Source: an uncultured Acidimicrobiales bacterium (GTDB lineage: Bacteria > Actinomycetota > Acidimicrobiia > Acidimicrobiales > Aldehydirespiratoraceae). From it: a stretch of DNA of 64,000 bases. The position numbers were made by a program, and so were the translations under genes. Shown piece by piece: positions 55,756 to 63,730 of the stretch (the first letter of the stretch is position 1; the number at the start of each line of letters is the position of its first letter). The stretch lies in assembly GCA_958296055.1 (NCBI GenBank), contig CATQHS010000001.1:2514277-2578276 (forward strand), written 5' to 3'. The notes beneath the pieces are model-generated. The model was not told where the DNA came from, did not search any database, and saw nothing but the letters and a program-made list of their open reading frames with translations.

Positions 55756-56638
55756 TTATGGCCCGACCCAGTGTCGCACCGGCTCGGAGAGAAACTCCTC
55801 GACGCTGATCCCGTCGCCGCCGACTAACAGGGCGCGGTCCGGCCGGAAGGCTTGGGCGAAGGCGGTCAGACCGGGTAGGGAGTCACGGGTCCGGCCGCTC
55901 TTGACCTCGATAGCGGTGAGCCGAGGCCCGTCTCTCACCACGAAGTCCACCTCGCGGTTGCGGTCGCGCCAGTAGAACACCTGGCAAGTGGCCGTTGCCG
56001 CGTTGACCAAGTGGGCGCCAACCGCCGACTCGGTCAGCCGTCCCCAGAAGGACCGGTCGGCTCGGGCTTGGTTGAAGTCCAGGCCGGACATGGCGCTCAT
56101 CAGCGCAGTGTTGAACACGGCCAGCTTCGGGCTTGAAGCCCGGCGTCGGGCCGCGTCGCCGGTGTATTTCTGCAGCCCGGCGACCATGCCCGCCCCGGCC
56201 ATCAGGTCGAGATAGTGGGCCAGGGTGGTGGTGTTGCCCGCGTCTTGGAGCTGGCCCGCCATCTTGGTGTAGGAGAGGATCTGGCCCGAGTACAGGCACC
56301 CCAGCTCAAACAGGCGGCGTAGCAGGGCGGGCTTGTCCACCCGGGACAGCAGCAGCACGTCCCGGGCGATGGTCGGCTCGACTAGGGCGTCGAGGACGTA
56401 GCGGGCCCATCGGTCGGGTTCGGACTGCAGGGGCGCGGCTCCGGGGTAGGCGCCGAAGTACAGGTACTAGTCCAGGGACCACCCGAAGGCGTCTCGCATC
56501 TCGGTGAAGCTCCAGTGGGGGAGGCGCAGGATCTCGAAGCGCCCGGCCAGGCTCTCGGTGAGGCCTCGCTGAATCAGCAGGGGCGACGAGGCCAGCAGCA
56601 CCACCTTCAGGGGGACTTCGTTGTAGGTGTCGGCGTCA
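55756..56638 (-). pseudogene. Broken AAA/DUF4143 ATPase gene
   Basis: Translation gives the middle and C-terminal parts of an AAA_14/DUF4143 protein: PLKVVLLASSPLLIQRGLTE, GRFEILRLPHWSFTEMRDAF, then GWSLD-stop-YLYFGAYPGAA, and on through AGNTTTLAHYLDLM and REVDFVV to the natural end. The in-frame TAG (complement of 56467-56469) probably replaced a Gln codon. The Walker A N-terminus (about 110 residues) is missing: hipA sequence begins at 56639. A restart at 56358 would give a 200-residue C-terminal fragment. Confidence 0.82.
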
Positions 56639-57901
56639 TCAGCGCCGGCTGCGGGCGAAGGCCCCGAACCGTTCGGCTGGTTCCTCCACTATGCCGTCGT
56701 GGGGAAGGTCGTCGATGGCCCGCTCGGCGGCTGTCCCGAACCGGTCCTTGACCGATCTGAGGATCTCCGTCGCCTGCCGAGGCCGCACCCCGAGCACGCC
56801 TGCTGCCTGCCGCCAGTAGCCCTCGTCGTCTCCGGCCAAGAGCCGCCCGTCGTCGCCGATCCACATGGCCATCCGGTGCGACGACGCATACCGAGGGTCC
56901 CTCACCGGCTGCGACCAGGAGTCGTACAGCGGGGCTAGCCGGGCGTCATCGGCGGTGAGCAGGAGCGTGTAGTTCTTGGCGTGGCCGTCCACGTCGCCCG
57001 CGGCCCACCGGTACACGAACTGATGGTAGAAGGCCTCCAACTCCCGGGGCGGGTAAGCGGAGTGCTCCCTGAGGAAGCCGGCTATCTCACCCGGGGCGAG
57101 CCCGCCCTGGGACTGGTAGATGCTGCGCCCCCCGCCGCAGGCTTGGTGGAGATCCTCTTGGTGGACCCGCAGGATGGTCCCGTCGTCGCCCGGGCGGCGG
57201 TCGAAGCGGCTCACGATGAGCACCGGGCAGCCCGCCGTCACTTCGAGTTCCACGTCGCAGCAGGCCAGTCCGGCGTGGCGAGCGGCGCGCATCACTAGGA
57301 ACTCGTTGACGGCCTGGTGCGGGTCGTCGTCGGTCGACGGCTTGAGTATCAGCGTCGAGGGGGCCGTCCCGTAGGGCCGTCCCCAGGTGCCGTCGTTTCG
57401 TCGCACCAGGCTGGTCTTGGGGAAGGCGCCGGCCAGGCTGAACCCGTCGGCGCTGGGCGACGACCCCCACCAGTGGGGGTGGTGCGACATCTCCAGGATC
57501 AGGTCTTGGAAGGCTGATTCGGAGAGCCAGCGGACCCCGCTGGGGCGGTCCCATAGGGTGTCTGCGCCGGACTCGGCACTGAACTGGACGGCGCCGGCGC
57601 AGTCGTGGCCCACCCGGGTGGACAGCAGGTCGAATGCGCCCGCGCTGGCCGCGCCGTAGTGGTCGCGCCAGCGCTCGCGCACCTCTCGGCGGCCCGGCAG
57701 CAGCCCGTCGATCCACTGGGCCACGGCGTCGCCGCGATGGGGGCCGGTCTCCGCCGGCAGAGACAGCGACAGCGGCACCCTCGCCTCGTCTTCGAGGTAC
57801 TCGTCGCGATAGGTGAGCCGCAGGCCGCGGCCACCGCGCTCCAAGTCGGCCACGGGCCGCGAGTGCAGCAGCACGGTGAGGCGGCCGGCGGGGTCAGGCA
57901 T
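56639..57901 (-). CDS. hipA: HipA-family Ser/Thr kinase toxin (second copy)
   Basis: A 420-residue HipA-fold kinase. SLAGAFPKTSLVRR (nucleotide loop, Phe where Gln is common), RVHQEDLHQACG, catalytic DVDGHAKNYTLLL and LAPLYD are present. It overlaps the upstream hipB by eight bases. Unlike the pair at 33-35 kb it is GC-rich, so the two pairs are independent acquisitions. Confidence 0.92.
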   Translation of the reverse strand: MPDPAGRLTVLLHSRPVADLERGGRGLRLTYRDEYLEDEARVPLSLSLPAETGPHRGDAVAQWIDGLLPGRREVRERWRDHYGAASAGAFDLLSTRVGHDCAGAVQFSAESGADTLWDRPSGVRWLSESAFQDLILEMSHHPHWWGSSPSADGFSLAGAFPKTSLVRRNDGTWGRPYGTAPSTLILKPSTDDDPHQAVNEFLVMRAARHAGLACCDVELEVTAGCPVLIVSRFDRRPGDDGTILRVHQEDLHQACGGGRSIYQSQGGLAPGEIAGFLREHSAYPPRELEAFYHQFVYRWAAGDVDGHAKNYTLLLTADDARLAPLYDSWSQPVRDPRYASSHRMAMWIGDDGRLLAGDDEGYWRQAAGVLGVRPRQATEILRSVKDRFGTAAERAIDDLPHDGIVEEPAERFGAFARSRR

Positions 57902-58181
57902 CGCCGCGGGTGTGGTCGTCGATGACGTCGTCGGCCACGCTCCGGGTCACGGGCCGTAGGTCGAAGCAGACCCCCAGCGCGTGGGCCACGTTCATCACCA
58001 GCCCGACCTCGCAGGTCGCCTTGCCGTTCTCGAACTGCGAGAGCCAGGCGGCGGAGACGCCCGCCCTGGCCGCGCACTCGGCCTGGGTCAGCCCGATGTC
58101 CCTGCGCCGCCGGCGCAGGGCCCGGCCCAGAGCTGGCACCCCCCGCAGACCGGCGGCGATCGGTTCCTCATGTCCATTCAC
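57894..58181 (-). CDS. hipB: HipB-family antitoxin/repressor (second copy)
   Basis: A 95-residue Xre-type helix-turn-helix protein: LGRALRRRRRDIGLTQAECA, GVSAAWLSQFENGKATCEVG. Start ATG 58181. Expected to bind the inverted repeat 15-65 bases upstream and repress the pair. Confidence 0.92.
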   Translation of the reverse strand: MNGHEEPIAAGLRGVPALGRALRRRRRDIGLTQAECAARAGVSAAWLSQFENGKATCEVGLVMNVAHALGVCFDLRPVTRSVADDVIDDHTRGDA

Positions 58182-58196
58182 AAGTGCTCCCGATAT

Positions 58197-58246
58197 CTAC
58201 GAACGTTCAAATCCTATCTCACCCAAGAAGATTTCAACGTTCGTAG
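58197..58246. promoter_or_regulatory. Inverted repeat upstream of hipBA, putative operator
   Basis: CTACGAACGTT (58197-58207) and AACGTTCGTAG (58236-58246) are perfect 11-base inverted copies separated by 28 bases of AT-rich sequence that would hold the promoter. GAACGTTC inside the first arm is itself palindromic. Confidence 0.7.
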
Positions 58247-58357
58247 TAATTCAATGGCGATACGTTCTCAATGTTGGGCCGCCAGAGGGGTAATCGAACG
58301 GGCTGGCATGCCTGGGGCCGAGGGTCGAAACGGCGCGGTCCGGGGCATAATCGCGGC

Positions 58358-59116
58358 GTGGACACGGGGTTGGACGGGAAGGCGGCGCTGGTCACCGGGG
58401 GGTCGCGGGGGATCGGCAAGGCCATCGCCGCCGCCTTCGTTGCCGAAGGGGCCCGGGTGATGATCACCGGCCGCGGCGCCGAGGGCTGCGAGGCGGCCGC
58501 GGCCTCCATCGGGCCGGCCTGCGCCTGGATCGCCGGCAACGTCAACCGCCCCGACGACGCCGAAGCCGCCATCGCCGCGGCCATGTCCCGCTTCAGTGCC
58601 ATCGACATCCTGGTCAACAACGCCGCCACCAACCCCTACGCCGGGCCGGTCATCGACGCCGACCTGCCCCGCTGGGACAAGACCATGGCCGTCAACCTCA
58701 CCGCCCCGCTGGTGTGGAGCCAACTGGCGTGGCGGCACTCGATGCGGGAGCGGGGCGGCGCCATCGTCAACATCTCCTCGGTGGGCGCCTTCAAGACCAG
58801 CGACCAGTACGGCGTCTACTCCCTCACCAAGGACGCGCTCATCCACCTCACCCGGCAGTTGGCGGTGGAGCTGGCCCCGGGCGTGCGGGTCAACGCCATC
58901 GCCCCCGGCCTGGTCCGCACCGAGATGGCCCGGACCCTGTGGGAGGGCGGCCGGGGCGAGATCATCGCCGATTCGTATCCCCTCAAGCGCCTCGGCGAGC
59001 CAGCCGATCTGGCCAACGCGGCCGTGTTCCTAGCCTCGGAGGCATCGAGCTGGATGACCGGCCAGACCCTGGTGATCGACGGGGGCGGCCTGCTGACCGA
59101 CGGGAGGAACCCTTAG
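58358..59116 (+). CDS. Short-chain dehydrogenase/reductase
   Basis: A 252-residue SDR: ALVTGGSRGIGKAIAA, VNNAATNPYAGP, NISSVGAFKTS, YSLTK and NAIAPGLVRTEMA. The NNAATNPYxGP signature occurs in SDRs linked to acyl-CoA metabolism. ITGRGAE suggests NADP(H). GTG 58358 is used. The acyl-CoA dehydrogenase starts four bases after its stop, indicating one operon. Confidence 0.91.
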   Translation: MDTGLDGKAALVTGGSRGIGKAIAAAFVAEGARVMITGRGAEGCEAAAASIGPACAWIAGNVNRPDDAEAAIAAAMSRFSAIDILVNNAATNPYAGPVIDADLPRWDKTMAVNLTAPLVWSQLAWRHSMRERGGAIVNISSVGAFKTSDQYGVYSLTKDALIHLTRQLAVELAPGVRVNAIAPGLVRTEMARTLWEGGRGEIIADSYPLKRLGEPADLANAAVFLASEASSWMTGQTLVIDGGGLLTDGRNP

Positions 59117-59120
59117 AACC

Positions 59121-60401
59121 ATGCCCAACCCGCTCAACATCGACGACCTCGGCGGCGAGAGCTTCAACCTCTCGATGTCGGAGGCGGCCCGGCCGCTGCT
59201 GGAAAAGGTCAAGGCCTTCATGGCCGACGTGGTGGTGCCGATGCAGGAGGAGTTCGAGCGCCTCGACGGGGGCCGAACCGACCCGTGGTCCTACGCGCCG
59301 GGCCAGCTCGAGGCCCTGGACGCGGCCAAGGCCCGGGCCAAGCAGGCTGGCCTGTGGAACTTCTTCCTCCCCGACGCCGAGACCGGCGAAGGCCTGTCCA
59401 ACCTCGACTACGCCTACATCGCCGCCGAGTTGGGCAAGTACCCGCTTGGGCCGGAGACTCTCAACTGCTCAGCTCCCGACACCGGCAACATGGAGGTCTT
59501 GGAGCGGGTGGGCACCCCCGAGCAGAAAGAGCGGTGGCTGAAGCCGCTGCTCAACGGCGAGATCCGCTCCGCCTACGCCATGACCGAGCCCGACGTGGCC
59601 TCCTCAGATGCCCGCAACGTGGCCACCCGGGCCGTCCTCGACGGCGACGAATGGGTGATCGACGGTGAGAAGTTCTACATAAGCGGGGCCGGCGACCCCC
59701 GCTGCAAGATCCTCATCGTCATGGTGCGGACTAGCCCGGAGGCCCCGCCCCATCGCCAGCAGTCGCAGATCCTGGTCCCCATCGACGCGCCGGGGGTGGA
59801 GATCGTCGGCCCCATGCACGTGCTCGGCGACGACGACTCGCCCCACGGCCACATGCACATACGGTTCCGCGGCGTCCGGGTGCCTAAAACCAACGTGCTG
59901 CTGGGCGAGGGCCGGGGCTTCGAGATCTCCCAGCTCCGGCTGGGGCCGGGCCGCATCCACCACTGCATGCGCTCCATCGGCGCGGCCGAGCGGGCCCTGG
60001 AGCTCATGTGCGCCCGGGGTCTGGCCCGGACGGCCTTCGGCCGGCCCCTGGCCAAGCTGGGCGGCAACACCGAGGCCATCGCCCGGGCCCGGATCGATAT
60101 AGAGGCCATGCGGCTCATGGTGCTGCGGGCGGCCAAGGCCATGGACGAGATGGGCAACGCCGACGCCAGGGTGTGGGTGAGCGCGGTCAAGGCCATGGTC
60201 CCGGCCCGGGTGTGTGAGATCATCGACCAGGCCATGCAGATGCACGGCGCCGCCGGCCTGTCCCAGTGGACCCCGCTGGCCCAGATGTACAAGCACCAGC
60301 GCTCGCTGCGCTTGGCCGACGGCCCCGACGAGGTCCACTACATGGTGGTGGGCCGGGCCGAGCTGGCCCGCCACTCCGCCGGGAAGGCTCCTCCTGCCTA
60401 G
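59121..60401 (+). CDS. Acyl-CoA dehydrogenase (ACAD10/11-like)
   Basis: A 426-residue FAD-dependent dehydrogenase: AYAMTEPDVASSDARN, FYISGAGDPRCKI, GPGRIHHCMRSIGAAERALE, ARTAFGRPLAKLGGN and MHGAAGLSQWTPLAQMYKHQ, close to ACAD10/11-type enzymes. Start ATG 59121. Paired with the SDR upstream for oxidation of an acyl- or hydroxyacyl-CoA. Confidence 0.93.
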   Translation: MPNPLNIDDLGGESFNLSMSEAARPLLEKVKAFMADVVVPMQEEFERLDGGRTDPWSYAPGQLEALDAAKARAKQAGLWNFFLPDAETGEGLSNLDYAYIAAELGKYPLGPETLNCSAPDTGNMEVLERVGTPEQKERWLKPLLNGEIRSAYAMTEPDVASSDARNVATRAVLDGDEWVIDGEKFYISGAGDPRCKILIVMVRTSPEAPPHRQQSQILVPIDAPGVEIVGPMHVLGDDDSPHGHMHIRFRGVRVPKTNVLLGEGRGFEISQLRLGPGRIHHCMRSIGAAERALELMCARGLARTAFGRPLAKLGGNTEAIARARIDIEAMRLMVLRAAKAMDEMGNADARVWVSAVKAMVPARVCEIIDQAMQMHGAAGLSQWTPLAQMYKHQRSLRLADGPDEVHYMVVGRAELARHSAGKAPPA

Positions 60402-60464
60402 CCGTTCACAGGGACAACGCCCCGGTCCTCACGGTTAGCCACAGTTAGCCCTTGTTCCTAGCGG

Positions 60465-60479
60465 TGACAACCGGGGACG
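60465..60479 (+). repeat. Second copy of the TGACAACCGGGGACG element
   Basis: Fifteen bases identical to 52593-52607, again in a gene 3' region, with a partial reverse match (GGGACAACGCCCCGG) at about 60410. The intergenic stretch 60402-60528 holds nothing else recognised. Confidence 0.55.
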
Positions 60480-60528
60480 GCCGTGTGGCCGGCCCGCCTT
60501 CTACCCTCCCGTCTTCCACCCTCATCAC

Positions 60529-61887
60529 TTACCCGGGCCCGTCTCGGGTTCGGTTCTGTTGCCGCCGCCCGGCCGGTCGGCGGTTCTCGTTCCGGGTGCC
60601 GTCGGTTTGTGGGTGGTTCTCGTTCCGGGCGCCGTTGGTTTGTGGGTGGTTTCGGCTCGGGGCTGTGGCCGGTCGGTGGTTCTCGTTCCGGGCGCCGTCG
60701 GATCGCTGGTGGTTGTGGTGGGCTCGGTGGTGGGGGCCGCACAGGGCGGTGAGGTTGTCGATGTCGGTGGCGCCGCCGTTTTCCCATTCTCGGTTGTGGT
60801 GGATTTCGCAGCGGTGCATGGGGGCGCCGCAGGTCACGCAGCCTTGGTCTCGCACGGCCACGGCTAGGTGTTGGTGGGTGTTGGCCAGCCGGAGGCTGCG
60901 GCCCATCCACAGGGGCCGTCCTTGGCCGGCGAAGATCATGCCGGTGAGGCGGGTGTCGGGTGAGAGTTCGGCGAGGATGCCTGGTGGCACGGGGCCGGTG
61001 CCGATGATTTCGCAGCGCCCGTGGGGATCGGTGCCGTCGATCACGCCGATGTCGGCTACGACCACCAACTGGGCAGACGCTTTGGCCCTGACGCCGCCGC
61101 CGGCGGATTCCAGCGGTTTGCGGGTGGCGGCGTCTCGGCCGGTGATGAGTTCGAACAGGGCGTCGGCTCGGCGTTGTTGGCTGGTGCGGGCTTCCTCGGG
61201 CTGGCCGTCTCGCCCGCCGTCGGCCCGCCATAGGGCGTCGGTGTGGTTGTCGAAGGCCTGTTCGATGAGGTTGAAGCTGATGGGGTCGAAGGCGCCGAAG
61301 ATTCTGCCCATGCCGGTGTCGGGGTCTGTGAAGGCCGACGCGGCGCGGGCCCGGCGCTGGCGCTCCAGCAAGGCCTCTCCTCGGTCCGGCGACTTGGCCG
61401 CCGCGAACCGGCGGGCCTGGCGGGCGAAGGACTCCGACGACGCCTCCTTCGCTTGTTCCAGCAGGTCGGGGTCGCTGTCGACGGCGGCAGTGCCGCATTG
61501 CTCGGCGGCGGTTACCAGAGCCGACGCATGATCCATGGTGATGTCGCCGGCGGCTAGCCGCTCGGCTGTGTTGGGCATCTCGGCCAGCCGCTCGGCCACT
61601 TTGGCGACCCGGCGGGCATCGCGGCCTGACAGCCGCCCGCTGCCCTGCAGCACCGAGGCCGCATCGGTGCCAGCCCCGGCCCCGGCGCGCTCCACTTCGG
61701 CTGCGATCTGGCACATGAGCGAGTCGATCTTGGCCCGGGCCCGCCCCAGGACCGAAGCCAGGTCCCGCAGCTCCGGCACCGAGCAGCCCGTCGGCGACAG
61801 GGCGTCGAGCAGCCCCACCACCGCCCGGACCCGATCCCCGTCGGTCACCGGCCCCGACCCGGCATCACAAAACGACTGTTCGTTCAT
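60529..61887 (-). CDS. DUF222/HNH endonuclease-like protein
   Basis: A 452-residue actinobacterial 13E12-type protein. The N-terminal DUF222 region (LARRDARRVAK-like segment, ITMDHASALVTAAEQCG) is followed by an HNH domain: CVTCGAPMHRCEIHHNREWENGG, then NLTALCGPHHRAHHN, with both Cys pairs and catalytic His. The last ~65 residues are degenerate GARNENH/PQTDG repeats. Function is generally unknown; members are multicopy and often mobile. ATG 61887 is preferred to GTG 61896. Confidence 0.85.
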   Translation of the reverse strand: MNEQSFCDAGSGPVTDGDRVRAVVGLLDALSPTGCSVPELRDLASVLGRARAKIDSLMCQIAAEVERAGAGAGTDAASVLQGSGRLSGRDARRVAKVAERLAEMPNTAERLAAGDITMDHASALVTAAEQCGTAAVDSDPDLLEQAKEASSESFARQARRFAAAKSPDRGEALLERQRRARAASAFTDPDTGMGRIFGAFDPISFNLIEQAFDNHTDALWRADGGRDGQPEEARTSQQRRADALFELITGRDAATRKPLESAGGGVRAKASAQLVVVADIGVIDGTDPHGRCEIIGTGPVPPGILAELSPDTRLTGMIFAGQGRPLWMGRSLRLANTHQHLAVAVRDQGCVTCGAPMHRCEIHHNREWENGGATDIDNLTALCGPHHRAHHNHQRSDGARNENHRPATAPSRNHPQTNGARNENHPQTDGTRNENRRPAGRRQQNRTRDGPG

Positions 61888-61901
61888 GATGATCACTGTA
61901 A

Positions 61902-62147
61902 ATGAGGGGTGTGACAGTCAAAGCCCTTTCAATGATCGACGGGGCCCGGCTGCTGGGGGCCGGCGACGAGATCGGCTCGATTGAGGTGGGCAAGCAGGCC
62001 GACCTGATCACGGTGGACCTGTGCCAGCCCCACCTGCTGCCTGTGGCCTTGGCCGAGGGCCACGACCCGATCCTGTGGAACCTGGAGCCCCGCCGGGCCG
62101 GCACCCGGCCCGTTCGCGTCAAACGGGATCTTCGACCGGGCGGGTGA
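61902..62147 (+). pseudogene. C-terminal stump of an amidohydrolase
   Basis: Reads ALSMIDGARLLGAGDEIGSIEV, GKQADLITVDL and PHLLPV, the C-terminal end of a TrzA/guanine-deaminase-type amidohydrolase. The metal-binding TIM barrel is absent: upstream is the divergent DUF222/HNH gene. The frame overlaps the convergent PIN-like gene by 29 bases. A remnant of deletion or insertion. Confidence 0.75.
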
Positions 62148-62556
62148 TTGCGACGCGGCGGTTCTCCGCGCGCAGGGCTTCTTCGAGCCGGGGCGACGGC
62201 GCCGACAGGTAGACGTCGGCTCCCAGATGGACGGCGGCGGCGAGCACCTCCATCCCCAGGGCGTTGAGCTGGTGGCGGCGCCGCAAATGCCCGATCAGCG
62301 GAGCCAGGCTTCGAAGGCTCTCCAGTCCGATCCAGTCGGGCAGCTCCAGCAACGCCAGCAGCGCCCGTTCCCGGGCCGGGCGGGGCAAGTCGGCGAAGGG
62401 CATTGAGAGCAGGCCGGGGCGGTTGGCCCGGCCCAAAACGGCTTGGCACAGCCGCACGTACCAGTAGCCGGTGGTGTGCACCGATTCACCGGGGTTTGGC
62501 GGGGCCGCGCCTCTGAGCAGGGCCCCGAGGAGCCCGTCGTCGACGAGCTGGGTCAC
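62119..62556 (-). CDS. PIN-like toxin paired with AbrB-type antitoxin
   Basis: A 145-residue protein. VDDGLLGALLRG near the start supplies a PIN-like Asp, TTGYWYVRLCQAVLG follows, and LNALGMEVLAAAVHLGADVY near the end carries Glu and Asp. This matches an actinobacterial VapC-like family encoded after AbrB-type genes. RNase activity is inferred. GTG 62556 overlaps the antitoxin stop (GTGA). Confidence 0.72.
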   Translation of the reverse strand: MTQLVDDGLLGALLRGAAPPNPGESVHTTGYWYVRLCQAVLGRANRPGLLSMPFADLPRPARERALLALLELPDWIGLESLRSLAPLIGHLRRRHQLNALGMEVLAAAVHLGADVYLSAPSPRLEEALRAENRRVAITRPVEDPV

Positions 62557-62795
62557 TCGTTGGCCAGATCGGGGTCTCCGAACCCGGCTCGGGCGAGCTG
62601 CCAGTCCTGATCGGAAACGGATTCCAGCACCTCTCGGCGCAGATTCTCCACGCCGCCGGGCACTACCAGCACCGCATCGCCGATGTCGAGGTATCCGACC
62701 TTGCCCCCGCAGTCGAGGCCCCACCGGTGGCGGGCCGGCGCCGGGAGGCTCATCTGGCCTCGGGCCGACACCCTGAGATCTCCGATCCTAGACAC
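62553..62795 (-). CDS. AbrB/SpoVT-like DNA-binding antitoxin
   Basis: An 80-residue protein with a swapped-hairpin AbrB fold at the N-terminus (LRVSARGQMSLPAPARHRWG, VLVVPGG) and a helical toxin-binding tail. GTG 62795. Coupled to the PIN-like gene and likely autoregulatory. Confidence 0.82.
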   Translation of the reverse strand: MSRIGDLRVSARGQMSLPAPARHRWGLDCGGKVGYLDIGDAVLVVPGGVENLRREVLESVSDQDWQLARAGFGDPDLANE

Positions 62796-62883
62796 GCCTC
62801 AAAGCTTACACAGCGCTGAAAGAGCCTGCCTTGTACGCCCCCGTTCCGACCAAGCGCACTGGCAACGAGTTGGGGGTGCTCCC

Positions 62884-62895
62884 GTTTACGTAAAC
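62884..62895. promoter_or_regulatory. Perfect 12-bp palindrome GTTTACGTAAAC
   Basis: Located in the 152-base gap between the start of the AbrB-like gene and the end of the crotonobetainyl-CoA hydratase-like gene, 89 bases upstream of the antitoxin start. A candidate operator; no gene is seen in the gap. Confidence 0.4.
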
Positions 62896-62947
62896 AGAGA
62901 GTCGGCTCGGTGCTGCTCGCTGGTGGGCTGCGGCTGCCGCAACCCGG

Positions 62948-63730
62948 CTAGCGACCCGACCAGCGGGGCGGGCGGCCCTCGGTGAAGGCTCGGGGGCCCT
63001 CTTGGGCGTCTTCGGAGGCGAGCATGGTCTCGTAGCGGGCCATCTCCCCCGAGCGCAGCCGCCTGAAGGCCTCGGCTAGGCCGAGATGGCCGGTCCGGAC
63101 CCCGATCTCCATCACCGCGGCTACGGCTAGGGGGGCGGCCTCGGCTGCTCGCCGGGCTAGGGCCCGGGCCTCCTCCATGAGGTCGGCGCCCGCAACCACA
63201 GAGTTGACTAGCCCCCAGCGCTGCGCCTCGGCCGCGTCCAGCCTGCGACCGGCCCACAGCACCTCGTTGGCGATCACCGGGGGGAGCATCCGAGGGAGCC
63301 GAACCGCGCCGGCGTCGGGGATGATCCCCAGACCCGCCTCGGGCAGCCAGAACCGGGCGTGGTCGGCCGCCACCACCAAGTCGGCGGCCAGGGCGATCTC
63401 GAAGCCGCCCCCCACCGCCATACCGTTGACCGCGCCGATCACCGGCTTGTGCCGGTCGAGCAGCTCGGCGAACCCGCCGAACCCGCCGGGGCCGTAATCG
63501 GCCTCGTAGTCCTCCCCGGCCGCCGCCGCCTTCAGGTCCCAGCCGGCGGAGAAGAAGCGGTCGCCGGCGCCGGTGAATATGGCGACCCGCAGGTCGTCGT
63601 CGTCCAAGAAGGCGGCGAAGACGGCGCTCAGCTCCCGGCTCGTGGCCGCGTCGATGGCGTTGGCCTTGGGCCGGTCCAAGACGACCTCGAGCACGGGGCC
63701 CCGGACGGCGGTTACGACAGAATCGGTCAT
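62948..63730 (-). CDS. caiD: Enoyl-CoA hydratase family, crotonobetainyl-CoA hydratase-like
   Basis: A 260-residue crotonase. FFSAGWDLKAAAAGE, DYGPGGFGGFAEL, VNGMAVGGGFEIALAADLVV (oxyanion hole) and LPEAGLGIIPDAGAVRLPRM with RWGLVNSVV match CaiD, which hydrates crotonobetainyl-CoA to carnitinyl-CoA. The actual acyl group may differ, since no other carnitine genes adjoin except the CoA-ligase upstream. Start ATG 63730, overlapping the preceding stop. Confidence 0.85.
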   Translation of the reverse strand: MTDSVVTAVRGPVLEVVLDRPKANAIDAATSRELSAVFAAFLDDDDLRVAIFTGAGDRFFSAGWDLKAAAAGEDYEADYGPGGFGGFAELLDRHKPVIGAVNGMAVGGGFEIALAADLVVAADHARFWLPEAGLGIIPDAGAVRLPRMLPPVIANEVLWAGRRLDAAEAQRWGLVNSVVAGADLMEEARALARRAAEAAPLAVAAVMEIGVRTGHLGLAEAFRRLRSGEMARYETMLASEDAQEGPRAFTEGRPPRWSGR

